This document shows, in pieces, positions 19,021 to 29,377 of a stretch of DNA of 64,000 nt. The notes under the pieces are model-generated. The model made no database searches. It was given only the letters and a program-made list of their open reading frames with translations, and was not told the DNA's origin. Where the stretch lies: positions 292,501-356,500 of the forward strand of contig NZ_AP024563.1 in the NCBI RefSeq assembly GCF_018409545.1. Reading direction: 5' to 3'. Every line of letters starts with the position of its first letter. Position 1 is the first letter of the stretch. Origin of the DNA: Allochromatium tepidum. GTDB lineage: Bacteria; Pseudomonadota; Gammaproteobacteria; Chromatiales; Chromatiaceae. The position numbers and the translations under genes are program-made.

Positions 19021-20378
19021 TGTGGACACTGGCTCAAGCCATCGCCCGCGCGGGCGGTGTGCTGCACGGATCTGATGTCGCCTTTTCCTCGGTCGGGACC
19101 GATTCGCGCGCCGACTGCGCAGGGCAGCTCTTCGTCGCCCTGCGCGGCGAGCGTTTCGACGGGCACGAATACGTCGCGGCGGCCCAGGCATCCGGGGCTG
19201 TCGCCGCCATGGTCGATCAGCCGTTGCCGCTCGATCTGCCGCAGTGGGTGGTCGACGACACCCGGCTCGGTCTGGGACGGCTGGCGGCGGCCTGGCGCGA
19301 TCGTTTCCCCGGTCGGGTGATCGCCATCACCGGCAGCAACGGCAAGACTACGGTCAAGGAGATGGTCGCCGCCATCCTGGCTCAGGCCGGGCGGGTGCGG
19401 GCCACGCGCGGCAATCTCAACAACGACATCGGTATGCCGCTGACGCTGCTGAGCGCACGCGACGAGGACTTTCTGGTGCTGGAGATGGGGGCGAACCATC
19501 ACGGCGAGATCGGCTACATGACCGAGATCGCACGTCCCGAGGTGGCCCTGATCACCAATGCCGGGCGCGCGCATCTGGAAGGCTTCGGCAGCGTCGCCGG
19601 CGTGGCGCGCGCCAAGGGCGAGATCGCGCGCGGGTTGCCGGAGGACGGCGTCTTCGTCGTCAGCGGCGACTCGCCCTATCTCGGGCTGTGGCGCGAACTG
19701 GCCGAGGGACGGCGGATGCTGACCTTCGCCCTGGACGGCGCCGCCGATCTGACCGCGCGCACCGAATCGATCCGGGTCGAGTGGGGTGATGCCGGCTTTC
19801 GCACGACCTTCAGGGCGCGCGTCGCCGGCGAGGACTGGCCGCTTGCGCTGTCCCTGGCCGGCGAGCACAACGTCCGCAATGCACTGGCGGCGGCGGCGGG
19901 TGCGCTGGCGCTCGGTCTCGACCGCACGGCCATCGCGGCGGGTCTGGCGACCCTGACCCCGGTCAAGGGCCGACTCTATCCTCGGCTCTGTCACGGCGTC
20001 GGGGTCATCGACGACAGCTACAACGCCAACCCCGACTCGATCGCCGCCGCCATTGCGGTGCTGGCCGGACTCGACGGACGACGCCGGCTGATACTCGGCG
20101 ATCTGGGCGAGCTGGGGGCTGACGCGGAACGTCTTCATGCCGAGATCGGTGAACAGGCCCGCGCCGCCGGACTCGACCATCTGCTCACGGTCGGCGCCCT
20201 GAGCGCCGAAGCGAGCCGCGCCTTCGGCTCGGGCGCCGAGCATTTCGCCGCTCAGGACGCGCTCCTGACCCGGCTCAAGGCCGACTTGAAACCCGGCGAC
20301 CGCGTCCTGGTGAAGGGCTCGCGTCTGGCCCGGATGGAACGCATCGTTGAGGCGCTGTGCGCCGAGGACACTCCTTAG
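19020..20378 (+). CDS. murF: MurF, UDP-MurNAc-tripeptide:D-Ala-D-Ala ligase
   Basis: This 452-residue cytoplasmic Mur ligase adds D-Ala-D-Ala to the UDP-MurNAc-tripeptide. The N-terminal substrate domain has TDSRADCAGQLFVALRGERF, as in MurF. The ATP loop G105-S-N-G-K-T-T lies in the central domain, and the C-terminal domain contains VIDDSYNANPDS. It is full length, so the missing murE was not lost by a MurE-MurF fusion. It ends one base before mraY. Confidence 0.96.
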   Translation: MWTLAQAIARAGGVLHGSDVAFSSVGTDSRADCAGQLFVALRGERFDGHEYVAAAQASGAVAAMVDQPLPLDLPQWVVDDTRLGLGRLAAAWRDRFPGRVIAITGSNGKTTVKEMVAAILAQAGRVRATRGNLNNDIGMPLTLLSARDEDFLVLEMGANHHGEIGYMTEIARPEVALITNAGRAHLEGFGSVAGVARAKGEIARGLPEDGVFVVSGDSPYLGLWRELAEGRRMLTFALDGAADLTARTESIRVEWGDAGFRTTFRARVAGEDWPLALSLAGEHNVRNALAAAAGALALGLDRTAIAAGLATLTPVKGRLYPRLCHGVGVIDDSYNANPDSIAAAIAVLAGLDGRRRLILGDLGELGADAERLHAEIGEQARAAGLDHLLTVGALSAEASRAFGSGAEHFAAQDALLTRLKADLKPGDRVLVKGSRLARMERIVEALCAEDTP

Positions 20379-21461
20379 ATGTTGCTGTATCTGACCGACT
20401 GGCTCACCGAGTACCACAAGGGGTTCTCGGTGTTTCGCTATCTGACGTTGCGCGCCATCCTCGGCGTGCTGACGGCGCTGGCCATCGCGCTCCTGGTCGG
20501 GCGGCCGATGATCCGCCGTCTGCGCGCCTACAAGATCGGCCAGACCGTGCGCGACGACGGTCCGCAGAGCCATCTGTCCAAGTCCGGCACCCCGACCATG
20601 GGCGGCGCCCTGATCCTGGTGGCCGTGGCCATCGCTACATTGCTGTGGGCGGACCTGGAGAACCGCTATGTCTGGATCGTGCTGCTGACGACCATGGCCT
20701 TCGGACTCGTGGGGCTGGTCGACGACTACAAGAAGCTGGTCAAGCGCGACCCGCGCGGTCTGATCGCGCGCTGGAAGTATTTCTGGCAGACGGTCTTTGG
20801 GTTCGCCGCCGCCGTGGCGCTCTATGTGACTGCGAACTCACCGGCCGAGACCGCGTTGCTGATCCCCTATGCCAAGAACCTGAGCATCCAGCTCGGTCCC
20901 TGGTTCATCCTGTTGACCTATTTCGTCATCGTCGGCTCCAGCAATGCGGTCAATCTCACCGACGGACTCGACGGACTGGCGATCATGCCGACCGTGCTGG
21001 TCGCCGGCGCCCTGACCATCTTCGTCTATGCCGCCGGTCACGCCCAGATCGCCAATTACCTGCTCATTCCCTATCTGCCCGAGGTCGGTGAGCTGGTGAT
21101 CTTCTGTTCCGCCCTGGTCGGGGCCGGACTCGGGTTCCTGTGGTTCAACGCCTATCCGGCGCAGGTCTTCATGGGCGATGTGGGCGCGCTGGCGCTCGGT
21201 GCGGCGCTCGGCATGGTTGCGGTCGCGGCGCGGCAGGAACTGGTGCTCTTCATCATGGGCGGGGTCTTCGTCGCCGAGACCATCTCGGTGATGCTCCAGG
21301 TGCTGTCGTTCAAGCTCACCGGCAAACGCATCTTCCGCATGGCGCCGCTGCACCATCATTTCGAGTTGCAGGGCTGGCCCGAGCCGCGCGTCATCGTCCG
21401 CTTCTGGATCCTGACCGTGGTGCTGGTGCTGATCGGTCTGGCGAGCCTGAAGATCCGGTGA
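20379..21461 (+). CDS. mraY: MraY, phospho-MurNAc-pentapeptide transferase
   Basis: This 360-residue membrane enzyme with about ten transmembrane helices transfers phospho-MurNAc-pentapeptide to undecaprenyl phosphate, giving lipid I. Typical signatures are [10 protein letters not shown] near residue 68, LVDDYKKL at about 113, [14 protein letters not shown] near 190, and the MAPLHHHFE histidine motif near 325. Its length matches E. coli MraY (360). The stop overlaps a possible GTG start of murD. Confidence 0.97.
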   Translation: MLLYLTDWLTEYHKGFSVFRYLTLRAILGVLTALAIALLVGRPMIRRLRAYKIGQTVRDDGPQSHLSKSGTPTMGGALILVAVAIATLLWADLENRYVWIVLLTTMAFGLVGLVDDYKKLVKRDPRGLIARWKYFWQTVFGFAAAVALYVTANSPAETALLIPYAKNLSIQLGPWFILLTYFVIVGSSNAVNLTDGLDGLAIMPTVLVAGALTIFVYAAGHAQIANYLLIPYLPEVGELVIFCSALVGAGLGFLWFNAYPAQVFMGDVGALALGAALGMVAVAARQELVLFIMGGVFVAETISVMLQVLSFKLTGKRIFRMAPLHHHFELQGWPEPRVIVRFWILTVVLVLIGLASLKIR

Positions 21462-21466
21462 ACGCC

Positions 21467-22843
21467 ATGACGCTTCCCGCCACAGCCAGCGACCGCTCCG
21501 GCTCTCCCGAGCCCAAGACCCTGATCGTGGGTCTGGGCAAGACCGGGCTGTCCTGCGCGCGTCATCTGAGCGCACGCGGCCTGCGCGTGGCCGTGACCGA
21601 CAGCCGTGAACGGCCGCCCGGTCTGGACGTGCTCCAGTCCGAGTTGCCCGAAGTCGCGGTCTTCGTCGGCGGCTTCGATCCGGAGGTGTTCGCGGCGGCC
21701 ACCGAACTCGTGGTCAGCCCCGGCGTGCCGCTTGCCGAGCCGCTGATCCGGCAGGCGATCGCGCGCGGCGTGCCGGCGGTCGGCGATGTCGAACTCTTCG
21801 CGCGCGAGATCCAAGCGCCTCTGTGCGCCATCACAGGCTCCAACGGCAAGAGCACCGTGACGACCCTGGTCGGACTCATGGCGCGTCTGGCCGGACGCAA
21901 AGTCGCGGTCGGCGGCAATCTCGGCGAGCCGGTGCTCGATCTGCTGGCGCCGGACGTCGAACGCTATGTGATCGAACTCTCCAGCTTCCAGTTGGAGACG
22001 GTGCCGAGCCTGCGCGCCGATGTCGCCGTAGTGCTCAATGTCTCGGCCGATCATCTCGACCGCTATGCGAGCTTCGACGACTACGCCCGAACCAAGGCGC
22101 GGATCTATCAGGGGGCACGGATCGCCGTCGTCAATCGCGACGATCCGATCGTGGCCGCCATGCCGCGCGATCCCGAGCGCGAGATCGGTTTCACGCTCGG
22201 CGTGCCTGAGGGAGCGGACTTCGGGGTGCGCGTGCTCAACGGTCGATCCTGGATCTGCCGGGGTGACGAGCCGATCCTGCCGACCGCTGAGATACGCATC
22301 CCAGGGCGGCACAATCTGGCCAATGCGCTGGCGGCCCTGGCGCTCGCCCAGGCCAGCCGCATTCCTATGGCGAGTGCGTGTGAAGCACTGCGGGTCTTTC
22401 CAGGTCTGCCGCATCGCAGCGAATTCGTCGCCGAACGTGCCGGCGCCCGCTGGTACGACGACTCCAAGGGTACCAATCCGGGCGCGACCATCGCGGCCCT
22501 GGAGGGGCTGATCCCGGAGGATGGTTCAGGCCGAGTGGTCTTGATCGCGGGCGGCGAGGGCAAGGGCGCCGATTTCACGCCGCTACGCGCCGCCGTCGAA
22601 CGCGCCGCGCGCGCTGTGGTGCTGATCGGACGCGACGCCCCGCTGATCGCGTCGGCGCTGGACGGCACGGTTCCCCTGGTCCGCGCCGTCGACATGGACG
22701 AGGCCGTCACCCTGGCCGCCGAGCGCATCGAGCCGGGCGACTGCGTGCTGCTCTCGCCGGCCTGCGCCAGTTTCGACATGTTCGACAACTACGAGCATCG
22801 CGGCCGGGTCTTCGCCGAGGCCGTGCGGAGATTGCCCGTATGA
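21467..22843 (+). CDS. murD: MurD, UDP-MurNAc-L-Ala:D-Glu ligase
   Basis: The 458-residue ligase adds D-glutamate to UDP-MurNAc-L-alanine. It has an N-terminal Rossmann-like domain (TLIVGLGKTGLSCARHL), the ATP loop G124-S-N-G-K-S-T, and the C-terminal DDSKGTNPGATIAAL segment. The ATG at 21467 has a GGTGA ribosome-binding site five bases upstream; a GTG at 21458 that overlaps the mraY stop is an alternative adding three residues. Its stop overlaps ftsW by 4 bases. Confidence 0.95.
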   Translation: MTLPATASDRSGSPEPKTLIVGLGKTGLSCARHLSARGLRVAVTDSRERPPGLDVLQSELPEVAVFVGGFDPEVFAAATELVVSPGVPLAEPLIRQAIARGVPAVGDVELFAREIQAPLCAITGSNGKSTVTTLVGLMARLAGRKVAVGGNLGEPVLDLLAPDVERYVIELSSFQLETVPSLRADVAVVLNVSADHLDRYASFDDYARTKARIYQGARIAVVNRDDPIVAAMPRDPEREIGFTLGVPEGADFGVRVLNGRSWICRGDEPILPTAEIRIPGRHNLANALAALALAQASRIPMASACEALRVFPGLPHRSEFVAERAGARWYDDSKGTNPGATIAALEGLIPEDGSGRVVLIAGGEGKGADFTPLRAAVERAARAVVLIGRDAPLIASALDGTVPLVRAVDMDEAVTLAAERIEPGDCVLLSPACASFDMFDNYEHRGRVFAEAVRRLPV

Positions 22844-24039
22844 CCACGGCCGCGCCCTCGAAACCTCTGTCCCGGACGCCGCGCGTGCGCCAGACCCAGC
22901 CGCTGGACTATCCCCTGCTCCTGTGCGCGATCGGTCTGCTGGCCTTCGGCTGGGTGATGGTCACATCGGCCTCGATGTCGATCGCCGATGCCTGCTGTCA
23001 GAATCCCTTCCATTATTCGATCCGGCACGCCATCGCGCTCGGTCTGGCTCTGGTACTGGGACTCATGGCCTACAGCGTGCCGTCCCACTGGTGGGAGCGT
23101 CACGGCACCTGGCTCTTTCTCGCCGGTGCCCTGGTCCTGATCCTGGTGCTCATCCCCGGCATCGGCCGCAACGTCAACGGCGCCACGCGCTGGATCCCAC
23201 TCGGACCGCTCAATGTGCAGCCGTCCGAGTTCGTCAAGCTGTTCGCGATCCTCTATGTCGCCGGCTATCTGGTGCGCCATGCCGACAAGGTGGTCAATCG
23301 GATCTCGGGCTTCATCCGTCCGCTGATCCTGATCGGCGCGGCGGCACTATTGATCCTGATGCAGCCGGATTTCGGAACCACGGCGGTGATGCTGGCGACC
23401 GTGATGGGGATGCTGTTTCTCGGCGGCGCGAGCCTCATGCCCTTCATCTTTCTGTTCGCGATCCTCGGTGCCGGACTGGTGACGCTGGTGATCCTGTCGC
23501 CCTATCGTCTGGCGCGTGTCATCTCCTTTCTCAATCCCTGGGAAGATCCGTTCAATTCGGGCTATCAGCTCAGTCAGGCGCTCATCGCCTTCGGGCGCGG
23601 CGAGTGGTTCGGCGTCGGCCTGGGCAATGGCATCCAGAAGCAGTATTTCCTGCCCGAGGCGCATACCGACTTCCTGGCTTCGGTGATCGGCGAGGAACTG
23701 GGTCTGGTCGGGATGCTGGTGCTGATCGCGGCCCTCGTCTTCCTGACCTGGCGCGCGATGTCGATCGGCGTGCGGGCCGAGGCGCTCAAGCGTCCTTTCG
23801 AAGCCTATGTGGCGCAGGGGATCGGTCTCTGGATCGGGCTCCAGTCCTTCGTCAATCTCGGCGTCAATGTCGGCATCCTGCCTACCAAGGGGCTGACCCT
23901 GCCTTTCATGAGCTATGGGAGCAACAGTCTGATGGTCGGCTGTATGGCGATCGCCATCCTGCTGCGGATCGATGTCATGCTGAGGCGTGCGGAGTCCGAA
24001 TCCAAATTCAAGCGAGATCCGTCATGGTCGCGCGCCTAG
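22840..24039 (+). CDS. ftsW: FtsW, septal peptidoglycan polymerase (SEDS family)
   Basis: The 399-residue SEDS protein has ten predicted transmembrane segments. Visible SEDS signatures are RWIPLGPLNVQPSEFVKL (about 127-144), the AHTDFLASVIGEELGL loop containing the catalytic-region aspartate, and LPFMSYGSNSLMVGC near the C terminus. FtsW polymerises septal glycan strands with FtsI. The ATG overlaps the murD stop by 4 bases, and the end overlaps murG by 16 bases. Confidence 0.95.
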   Translation: MTTAAPSKPLSRTPRVRQTQPLDYPLLLCAIGLLAFGWVMVTSASMSIADACCQNPFHYSIRHAIALGLALVLGLMAYSVPSHWWERHGTWLFLAGALVLILVLIPGIGRNVNGATRWIPLGPLNVQPSEFVKLFAILYVAGYLVRHADKVVNRISGFIRPLILIGAAALLILMQPDFGTTAVMLATVMGMLFLGGASLMPFIFLFAILGAGLVTLVILSPYRLARVISFLNPWEDPFNSGYQLSQALIAFGRGEWFGVGLGNGIQKQYFLPEAHTDFLASVIGEELGLVGMLVLIAALVFLTWRAMSIGVRAEALKRPFEAYVAQGIGLWIGLQSFVNLGVNVGILPTKGLTLPFMSYGSNSLMVGCMAIAILLRIDVMLRRAESESKFKRDPSWSRA

Positions 24040-25115
24040 CCGTCATGGCCGGGGGTACCGGCGGTCATGTCTTTCCGGCGCTTGCCGTCGCCGAGTCTCT
24101 GCGCGGGCAGGGGGCCGAGGTGTTCTGGATCGGCACCCAGGCCGGCATGGAATCGCGTCTGGTGCCCGAGCATGGGTTCGAGATGGAATGGGTTTCGATC
24201 GAGGGCGTGCGCGGCAAGGACGGGCTGCAATGGCTCAAGGCGCCTTTCCGGCTGGCGAGCGCCTTCGGTCAGGCGCGCGCCATCCTGCGCCGACGCCGGC
24301 CGACGGTCGTGCTCGGCATGGGCGGCTTCGTCTCCGGTCCCGGAGGACTGGCCGCGCGCGCGCTCGGGATTCCGCTGGTCATCCATGAACAGAACTTCGT
24401 GCCCGGACTGACCAATCAGTGGCTGGCGCGGGTCGCCACCCGCGTGTTCGAGGCCTTTCCGGGCAGCTTTCCGCCCGCGCGTCACGCCGGCGTGACCGGC
24501 AATCCGGTGCGCCGGTCGATCCTGGATCTGCCTACGCCCGCTGAACGGCTGGCCGGTCGCTCGGGTCCGGTGCGGCTGCTGGTGGTCGGCGGTTCGCTGG
24601 GTGCGCAGGCGCTCAACGAGACAGTGCCCCAGGCGCTCGCTCGGCTGCCGGTCGATCAACGTCCGCTGGTGCGTCATCAGGCGGGCGAACGCACGCTCGA
24701 ACTGGCCCGCAACGCTTACCGCGACGCCGGCGTCGAGGCCGAGGTCGTCGCCTTCGTGCGCGACATGGCCGAGGCCTATGCCTGGGCCGATCTGGTCGTC
24801 TGTCGCTCAGGCGCCCTGACGGTCTCGGAACTGGCCGCCGCCGGTGTCGGCTCGATCCTGGTGCCCTATCCATTCGCGGTCGACGATCATCAGGTCGGCA
24901 ACGCGCGCTATCTGTCCGAGGCCGGTGCAGCGCGTCTGATCATCCAGCGCGACCTGACGGCGGTCGGTTTGGCCGATATTCTGAGCGACCTGTTCGCCGA
25001 TCGCGCCAAGCTCCTGGCGATGGCCGAGGCCGCGCGGCGTCGCGCCCAGCCCGAGGCGACCGACCACATCGCCCGCGCCTGTCTGGAACTCTCCGCCCGA
25101 GGAACGCCTTCATGA
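24024..25115 (+). CDS. murG: MurG, lipid II-forming GlcNAc transferase
   Basis: The 363-residue GT28 glycosyltransferase adds GlcNAc to lipid I at the inner face of the membrane. It has the glycine-rich [14 protein letters not shown] (residues 8-21), the second loop [25 protein letters not shown], and the donor-site segment [22 protein letters not shown]. The start at 24024 is the one that places the G-loop at the family position. It is coupled to ftsW (16-base overlap) and murC (4-base overlap). Confidence 0.97.
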   Translation: MVARLAVMAGGTGGHVFPALAVAESLRGQGAEVFWIGTQAGMESRLVPEHGFEMEWVSIEGVRGKDGLQWLKAPFRLASAFGQARAILRRRRPTVVLGMGGFVSGPGGLAARALGIPLVIHEQNFVPGLTNQWLARVATRVFEAFPGSFPPARHAGVTGNPVRRSILDLPTPAERLAGRSGPVRLLVVGGSLGAQALNETVPQALARLPVDQRPLVRHQAGERTLELARNAYRDAGVEAEVVAFVRDMAEAYAWADLVVCRSGALTVSELAAAGVGSILVPYPFAVDDHQVGNARYLSEAGAARLIIQRDLTAVGLADILSDLFADRAKLLAMAEAARRRAQPEATDHIARACLELSARGTPS

Positions 25116-26539
25116 GTCCCCATCTCCAGCACACAGCGGCCAATATGGGGCGGGTGCGGCGTCTGCATTTCATCGGCATCGGCGGGGCCGGTATGAGCGG
25201 CATCGCCGAACTCATGGCCAATCTGGGTTACGAGGTCGCCGGTTCCGACCTGCGCGACGGCGAGGTGACGCACCGACTGCGCGATCTCGGCATCGAGGTC
25301 TTCATCGGTCATCGCGCCGAGCAGGTGAGCGAGGCCGATGCCGTGGTGGTCTCGACCGCGATCGACGAGACCAACCCCGAGATCCGGCAGGCGCGCGCGC
25401 GGCGGATCCCGATCGTGCGTCGCGCCGAGATGCTCGCCGAGCTGATGCGCTTCTATTACGGCGTCGCGGTCGCCGGCACCCACGGCAAGACGACGACCAC
25501 CAGTCTGGTGGCCAGCATCCTGGCCGAGGGCGGATTGGACCCGACCTTCGTCATCGGCGGACGGCTGAACAGTGCCGGGGCCAATGCGCGTCTGGGAAGC
25601 ACCAAGTATATGGTGGCCGAAGCCGACGAAAGCGATGCGTCCTTTCTCTATCTCCAGCCGATGGTGTCGATCGTCACCAACATCGACGCCGATCACATGC
25701 GCACCTACGGCAACGATTTCGACCGGTTGCGTCAGACTTTCATGGAGTTCCTGCATCATCTGCCCTTCTACGGGCTGGCGGTGCTCTGTATCGACGACGA
25801 CGAGGTACGCGCGCTCATTCCGCAGATTCCGCGTCCGGTGCGTACCTACGGCACTCGGCCCGAGGCCGATCTGCGTGCGAGCGACATCCGACAGAGCGGG
25901 ATGCAGACCTCCTTTCTGGTCCACGGCGCCGAATTCGAGCGCCCGCTGGCGGTGACGCTCAACCTGCCTGGACGCCACAATGTGCTCAATGCGCTGGCGG
26001 CGATCAGCGTCGCGCTCGAGCTGGGCGTCGAGGACGAGGCCATCGTGCGCGCCCTGGCCGGTTTCCAGGGCGTGGGCCGGCGCTTCGTGGCACGCGAGGT
26101 CAGGGATCCGCAGGGACGTCAGGTGCTGGTGGTCGACGACTATGGTCATCATCCGCGCGAGCTGGCCGCGACCCTGGCCGCCGCGCGCGAGGGCTGGCCT
26201 GGACGCCGTCTGGTGCTGGTGTTCCAGCCCCATCGCTACAGCCGCACCCAGGAGCAGTTCGAGGACTTCGTCGAGGTGCTCTCGACCCCGGATGCACTGG
26301 TGCTGTGCGAAGTCTATCCGGCGGGCGAGACGCCGATCGCCGGCGCCGACGGACGCGCCCTGAGCCGCGCCATCCGGGTGCGCGGCGAGCTGGATCCGAT
26401 CTTCGCCCAGGGACTCGACGCGATTCCGGGGCTACTGGCCAATCTCATCCGCGACGGCGACATCCTGCTCGTCTCGGGTGCGGGCGACATCGGTGGTCTG
26501 GCGGCGCGTCTGCCCGGACTCATCGAGCAGGGACTCTGA
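25112..26539 (+). CDS. murC: MurC, UDP-MurNAc:L-Ala ligase
   Basis: The 475-residue ligase attaches L-alanine to UDP-MurNAc. The N-terminal domain has [18 protein letters not shown], the ATP loop is G122-T-H-G-K-T-T-T, and the C-terminal domain has [16 protein letters not shown] and [10 protein letters not shown], the MurC-type motifs. Unlike some relatives it is not fused to MurB or Ddl. It is followed by a 221-base spacer, the only long gap between mraZ and ftsA. Confidence 0.97.
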   Translation: MSPHLQHTAANMGRVRRLHFIGIGGAGMSGIAELMANLGYEVAGSDLRDGEVTHRLRDLGIEVFIGHRAEQVSEADAVVVSTAIDETNPEIRQARARRIPIVRRAEMLAELMRFYYGVAVAGTHGKTTTTSLVASILAEGGLDPTFVIGGRLNSAGANARLGSTKYMVAEADESDASFLYLQPMVSIVTNIDADHMRTYGNDFDRLRQTFMEFLHHLPFYGLAVLCIDDDEVRALIPQIPRPVRTYGTRPEADLRASDIRQSGMQTSFLVHGAEFERPLAVTLNLPGRHNVLNALAAISVALELGVEDEAIVRALAGFQGVGRRFVAREVRDPQGRQVLVVDDYGHHPRELAATLAAAREGWPGRRLVLVFQPHRYSRTQEQFEDFVEVLSTPDALVLCEVYPAGETPIAGADGRALSRAIRVRGELDPIFAQGLDAIPGLLANLIRDGDILLVSGAGDIGGLAARLPGLIEQGL

Positions 26540-26659
26540 ACGGCGATGGGGACTGAACGGATGGCAGGACGATCACTCATGAACCGGCTGGCGATGGGCT
26601 GTGGCGAGTCGCTGCGTGCCCTGTCGGGATGGGTGGCGGGCGTCCGCACCGAGTCCGAG

Positions 26660-26752
26660 GGGGCGGAGTCCAGCGGTCAGCCTCCAGCGGTCAGCCGTCA
26701 GTCGTCAGTTTCTAGCCGGACGCCGGCAGCCGGCAGCCGGAAGCGGCGGAGC
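26660..26752. repeat. degenerate GTCAG/CAGC short-repeat tract between murC and murB
   Basis: The murC-murB spacer contains repeats of the CAGCGGTCAGC type (two close copies near 26671-26695), then GTCAGCCGTCAGTCGTCAG, and further on GCCGGCAGCCGGCAGCCGG. The stretch has an open frame of 72 codons, but the predicted peptide is low complexity and has no ribosome-binding site, so I treat it as noncoding. This is the only interruption in an otherwise tightly packed cluster. Similar GTCAG-rich tracts occur as dispersed intergenic repeats in some genomes; whether that holds here is not testable from one window. Confidence 0.5.
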
Positions 26753-26760
26753 ACACGGCG

Positions 26761-27645
26761 ATGACGACACTGCGCGGCCAATGGCGGTTCGACGAACCCC
26801 TGTCGCGCCATACGAGCTGGCGTGTCGGCGGTCCGGCGCGTCGGCTCTATCGCCCGGCGGATGCCGACGATCTGGTCGAATTCATGCGCGGACTCGATCC
26901 GGACGAGCCGCTGCTCTGGCTCGGACTGGGCAGCAATCTGCTCGTCGATGACGCGGGCTTTCCTGGGACCGTTATCCTGACCCAGGGGACTTTGGATATT
27001 CTGGAGCGACGCGGCAATGATCGCGTCTATGCCGAAGTCGGAGTCGCCAGTGCCAAGCTGGCCCGTTTCGCGGCCCGCCATGATCTGACCGGGATCGAGT
27101 TCCTGGCCGGGATCCCCGGCACCCTGGGCGGTGCGCTGGCGATGAACGCCGGTGCCTGGGGCGGCGAGACCTGGAGTTTCGTGCGGCGGGTCTGGACCCT
27201 GGATCGACAGGCACAGGTCCATGAGCGCGATGCAGCCGAGTACGAACCGGCCTATCGCGAGGTCCGGGGACCGGCGGGCGAGTGGTTCCTGGCCGCCGAA
27301 CTGGAACTGACGCCGGGCGACGGCGCTGCGAGCCTGACGCGCATCCGCGAGCTGCTCGACCAACGCGCCGCGACCCAGCCGGTCGGCCAGCCGAGCTGCG
27401 GCTCGGTGTTCCGCAATCCGCCGGGAGACCATGCCGCGCGTTTGATCGATTCGCTCGGACTCAAGGGACTGCGCATCGGCGGGGCCGAGGTCTCTTCGAT
27501 CCACGCCAATTTCATCATCAATCGGGGCGGAGCGACGGCGACCGACATCGCCCGCCTGATCGAACAGATACAGCAAACGGTCGAGCGTCACACCGGCATC
27601 CGCCTGATGCCCGAGGTGCGGCGTGTCGCCGGAGGAAACGCATGA
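26761..27645 (+). CDS. murB: MurB, UDP-N-acetylenolpyruvoylglucosamine reductase
   Basis: The 294-residue FAD enzyme (type II MurB) makes UDP-MurNAc by reducing the enolpyruvyl group. The N terminus RHTSWRVGGPARRLYRPAD contains the FAD-binding start, LGLGSNLLVDDAGFPG follows at about 57-72, GIPGTLGGALAMNAGAWGGE at about 117-136, and the catalytic-serine segment PSCGSVFRNP near 215. The stop overlaps the ddl start as ATGA. Confidence 0.96.
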   Translation: MTTLRGQWRFDEPLSRHTSWRVGGPARRLYRPADADDLVEFMRGLDPDEPLLWLGLGSNLLVDDAGFPGTVILTQGTLDILERRGNDRVYAEVGVASAKLARFAARHDLTGIEFLAGIPGTLGGALAMNAGAWGGETWSFVRRVWTLDRQAQVHERDAAEYEPAYREVRGPAGEWFLAAELELTPGDGAASLTRIRELLDQRAATQPVGQPSCGSVFRNPPGDHAARLIDSLGLKGLRIGGAEVSSIHANFIINRGGATATDIARLIEQIQQTVERHTGIRLMPEVRRVAGGNA

Positions 27646-28568
27646 CGACTGAAACGATCCGGGCGCCCGAACGCTTCGGTAAAGTGGCCCTACTGATGGG
27701 CGGACAGGCCGCCGAGCGCGAGATCTCGCTCAAGAGCGGGCGCGCCGTGCACGAGGCGCTGCAACGTCTCGGCATCGACGTCGAGCCGCTCGACCCGGAC
27801 GCGACCATCCTGGAGCGACTGCGCGCCGGCGGTTACGATCGCGCCTTCATCATCCTGCACGGGCGCGGCGGCGAGGACGGCCAGATCCAGGGCGCACTGG
27901 AGACCATCGGCCTGCCCTATACCGGTTCGGGCGTGCTCGGCTCCGCGCTCGGCATGGACAAGTATCGCTGCAAGCTGGCCTGGACCGGTTGCGGTCTGCC
28001 GACGGCCGACTTCGTGCTGCTGCGCGACGAGAGCGACCTGGCCGCCGCCGCCGAACTCGGCTTTCCGCTCATGATCAAGCCGGTGCACGAGGGGTCGAGC
28101 ATCGGCATGGCGCGTGTCGAGTCGGTCGAGGGACTGGAGCGCGCCTGGCGTGCCGCCGCCGAGTTCGACTCACTGGTGCTGGCCGAACGCTGGATCCGGG
28201 GCACCGAACTGACCTGTGCCATCCTCGGACGTGAGGCACTGCCGATGATCCGCCTGGAGACGCCGCACGCCTTCTACGACTACGAGGCCAAATACAGCGC
28301 CGACAGCACCCGTTATCACTGCCCGAGCGGGCTGGACGCCGAAGTCGAGGCCCGCCTGCACGAACTGGCCCTGCAGGCGTTCGACGTGGTCGGGGCGAGC
28401 GGCTGGGGCCGGGTCGACCTGATGCTCGACGAAGCCGGACAGCCCTTCCTGCTGGAGATCAACACGGTTCCGGGCATGACCGACCATAGCCTGGTTCCCA
28501 TGGCCGCGCGCACGGCCGGGATCGACTTCGACGATCTGGTCCGGCGCATCCTCGAGACGAGTCTCTGA
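27642..28568 (+). CDS. ddl: Ddl, D-alanine-D-alanine ligase
   Basis: The 308-residue ATP-grasp enzyme joins two D-alanines for MurF. It starts KVALLMGGQAAEREISLKSG, the family N terminus, contains GRGGEDGQIQGALE, EGSSIGMARVES, and ends with FLLEINTVPGMTDHSLVP, the metal- and D-Ala-binding segment. The ATG at 27642, overlapping the murB stop, is chosen because upstream codons overlap murB. Its stop overlaps the ftsQ start (TGATG). Confidence 0.96.
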   Translation: MTTETIRAPERFGKVALLMGGQAAEREISLKSGRAVHEALQRLGIDVEPLDPDATILERLRAGGYDRAFIILHGRGGEDGQIQGALETIGLPYTGSGVLGSALGMDKYRCKLAWTGCGLPTADFVLLRDESDLAAAAELGFPLMIKPVHEGSSIGMARVESVEGLERAWRAAAEFDSLVLAERWIRGTELTCAILGREALPMIRLETPHAFYDYEAKYSADSTRYHCPSGLDAEVEARLHELALQAFDVVGASGWGRVDLMLDEAGQPFLLEINTVPGMTDHSLVPMAARTAGIDFDDLVRRILETSL

Positions 28569-29371
28569 TGGTGAGCACGGTTTCCGGCAAGACCGAGACC
28601 CGCCAGGCGACCCATCCGACACGGATGGGTACGCGCCTGCGCGCCCTGCTCGGGGCGCTGATCCTGCTCGTGCTCGGCGGTGCCGGCCGGCTGTTTCTGC
28701 GCTGGGAGCCGACACTTCTGCCGGTTCGGCTCATTCAGATCGAGGGCGAGGTGCATCATCATTCCTCGCAGCAGCTCCAGGAACGGCTGACCGAGCGCCT
28801 GCATGGCGGTATCCTGACGGCCGATCTGGTCGACCTCAAGCAGACCGCCGAGGAGCTGCCCTGGGTCGGTCAGGCGACGCTGCGCCGGGTCTGGCCGGAT
28901 ACCCTGCGGGTTCAGGTCCGGGAGTATCGTCCGATCGCGCGCTGGAGCCTCGATGGTCTGGTGACGGCCGATGGCATCGTCTTCCGTCCGCAGGGTGGCG
29001 CCATTCCGTCCAATCTGCCCCTGCTGGAGGGCGACGACAAGCGCGCGCCCGAGATCACGGCCCGCTATCAGAAGTGGCGAGCGGCGCTCGAGCGCATCGG
29101 TCAAGGCATCCGGCAACTGTCGGTCGACCCGCGCGGCGACTGGCGTCTCAAGCTGGCATCGGGGGCCGAGCTGCGTCTGGGGACCACGATGGTGGAGGAA
29201 CGGTTGGCGCGCTATCTGGCGAGCGCGCCCCAGTTGGAGGCAGCGGGTCGGCCACTGACGGTCGATCTACGCTATAGCAATGGCTTTTCAGTGAAATGGG
29301 CGCCGAATACGGACACCGGGGTCCGGGCGCACCCCGATCGCGTGGCGGCGCGAACGGGCAATCGAGGATAA
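28568..29371 (+). CDS. ftsQ: FtsQ, cell division protein
   Basis: The 267-residue bitopic protein has a basic cytoplasmic N terminus, one transmembrane helix (about residues 20-37), a POTRA domain (IQIEGEVHHHSSQQLQERL, about 56-125) and the FtsQ C-terminal domain ending with VDLRYSNGFSVKW. It recruits FtsL and FtsB to the divisome. It starts on the ddl stop and ends 6 bases before ftsA. Confidence 0.94.
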   Translation: MVSTVSGKTETRQATHPTRMGTRLRALLGALILLVLGGAGRLFLRWEPTLLPVRLIQIEGEVHHHSSQQLQERLTERLHGGILTADLVDLKQTAEELPWVGQATLRRVWPDTLRVQVREYRPIARWSLDGLVTADGIVFRPQGGAIPSNLPLLEGDDKRAPEITARYQKWRAALERIGQGIRQLSVDPRGDWRLKLASGAELRLGTTMVEERLARYLASAPQLEAAGRPLTVDLRYSNGFSVKWAPNTDTGVRAHPDRVAARTGNRG

Positions 29372-29377
29372 ATCTGG

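Noticed and set aside
19020-20378. Possibility that murF is a MurE-MurF hybrid explaining the missing murE
   Set aside because: The protein has MurF-type N-terminal, ATP-loop and C-terminal features over the normal length, with no MurE-specific segment.
26546-26764. 72-codon frame between murC and murB
   Set aside because: The product is low complexity, mirrors the short nucleotide repeats, and lacks a ribosome-binding site; treated as a repeat tract.
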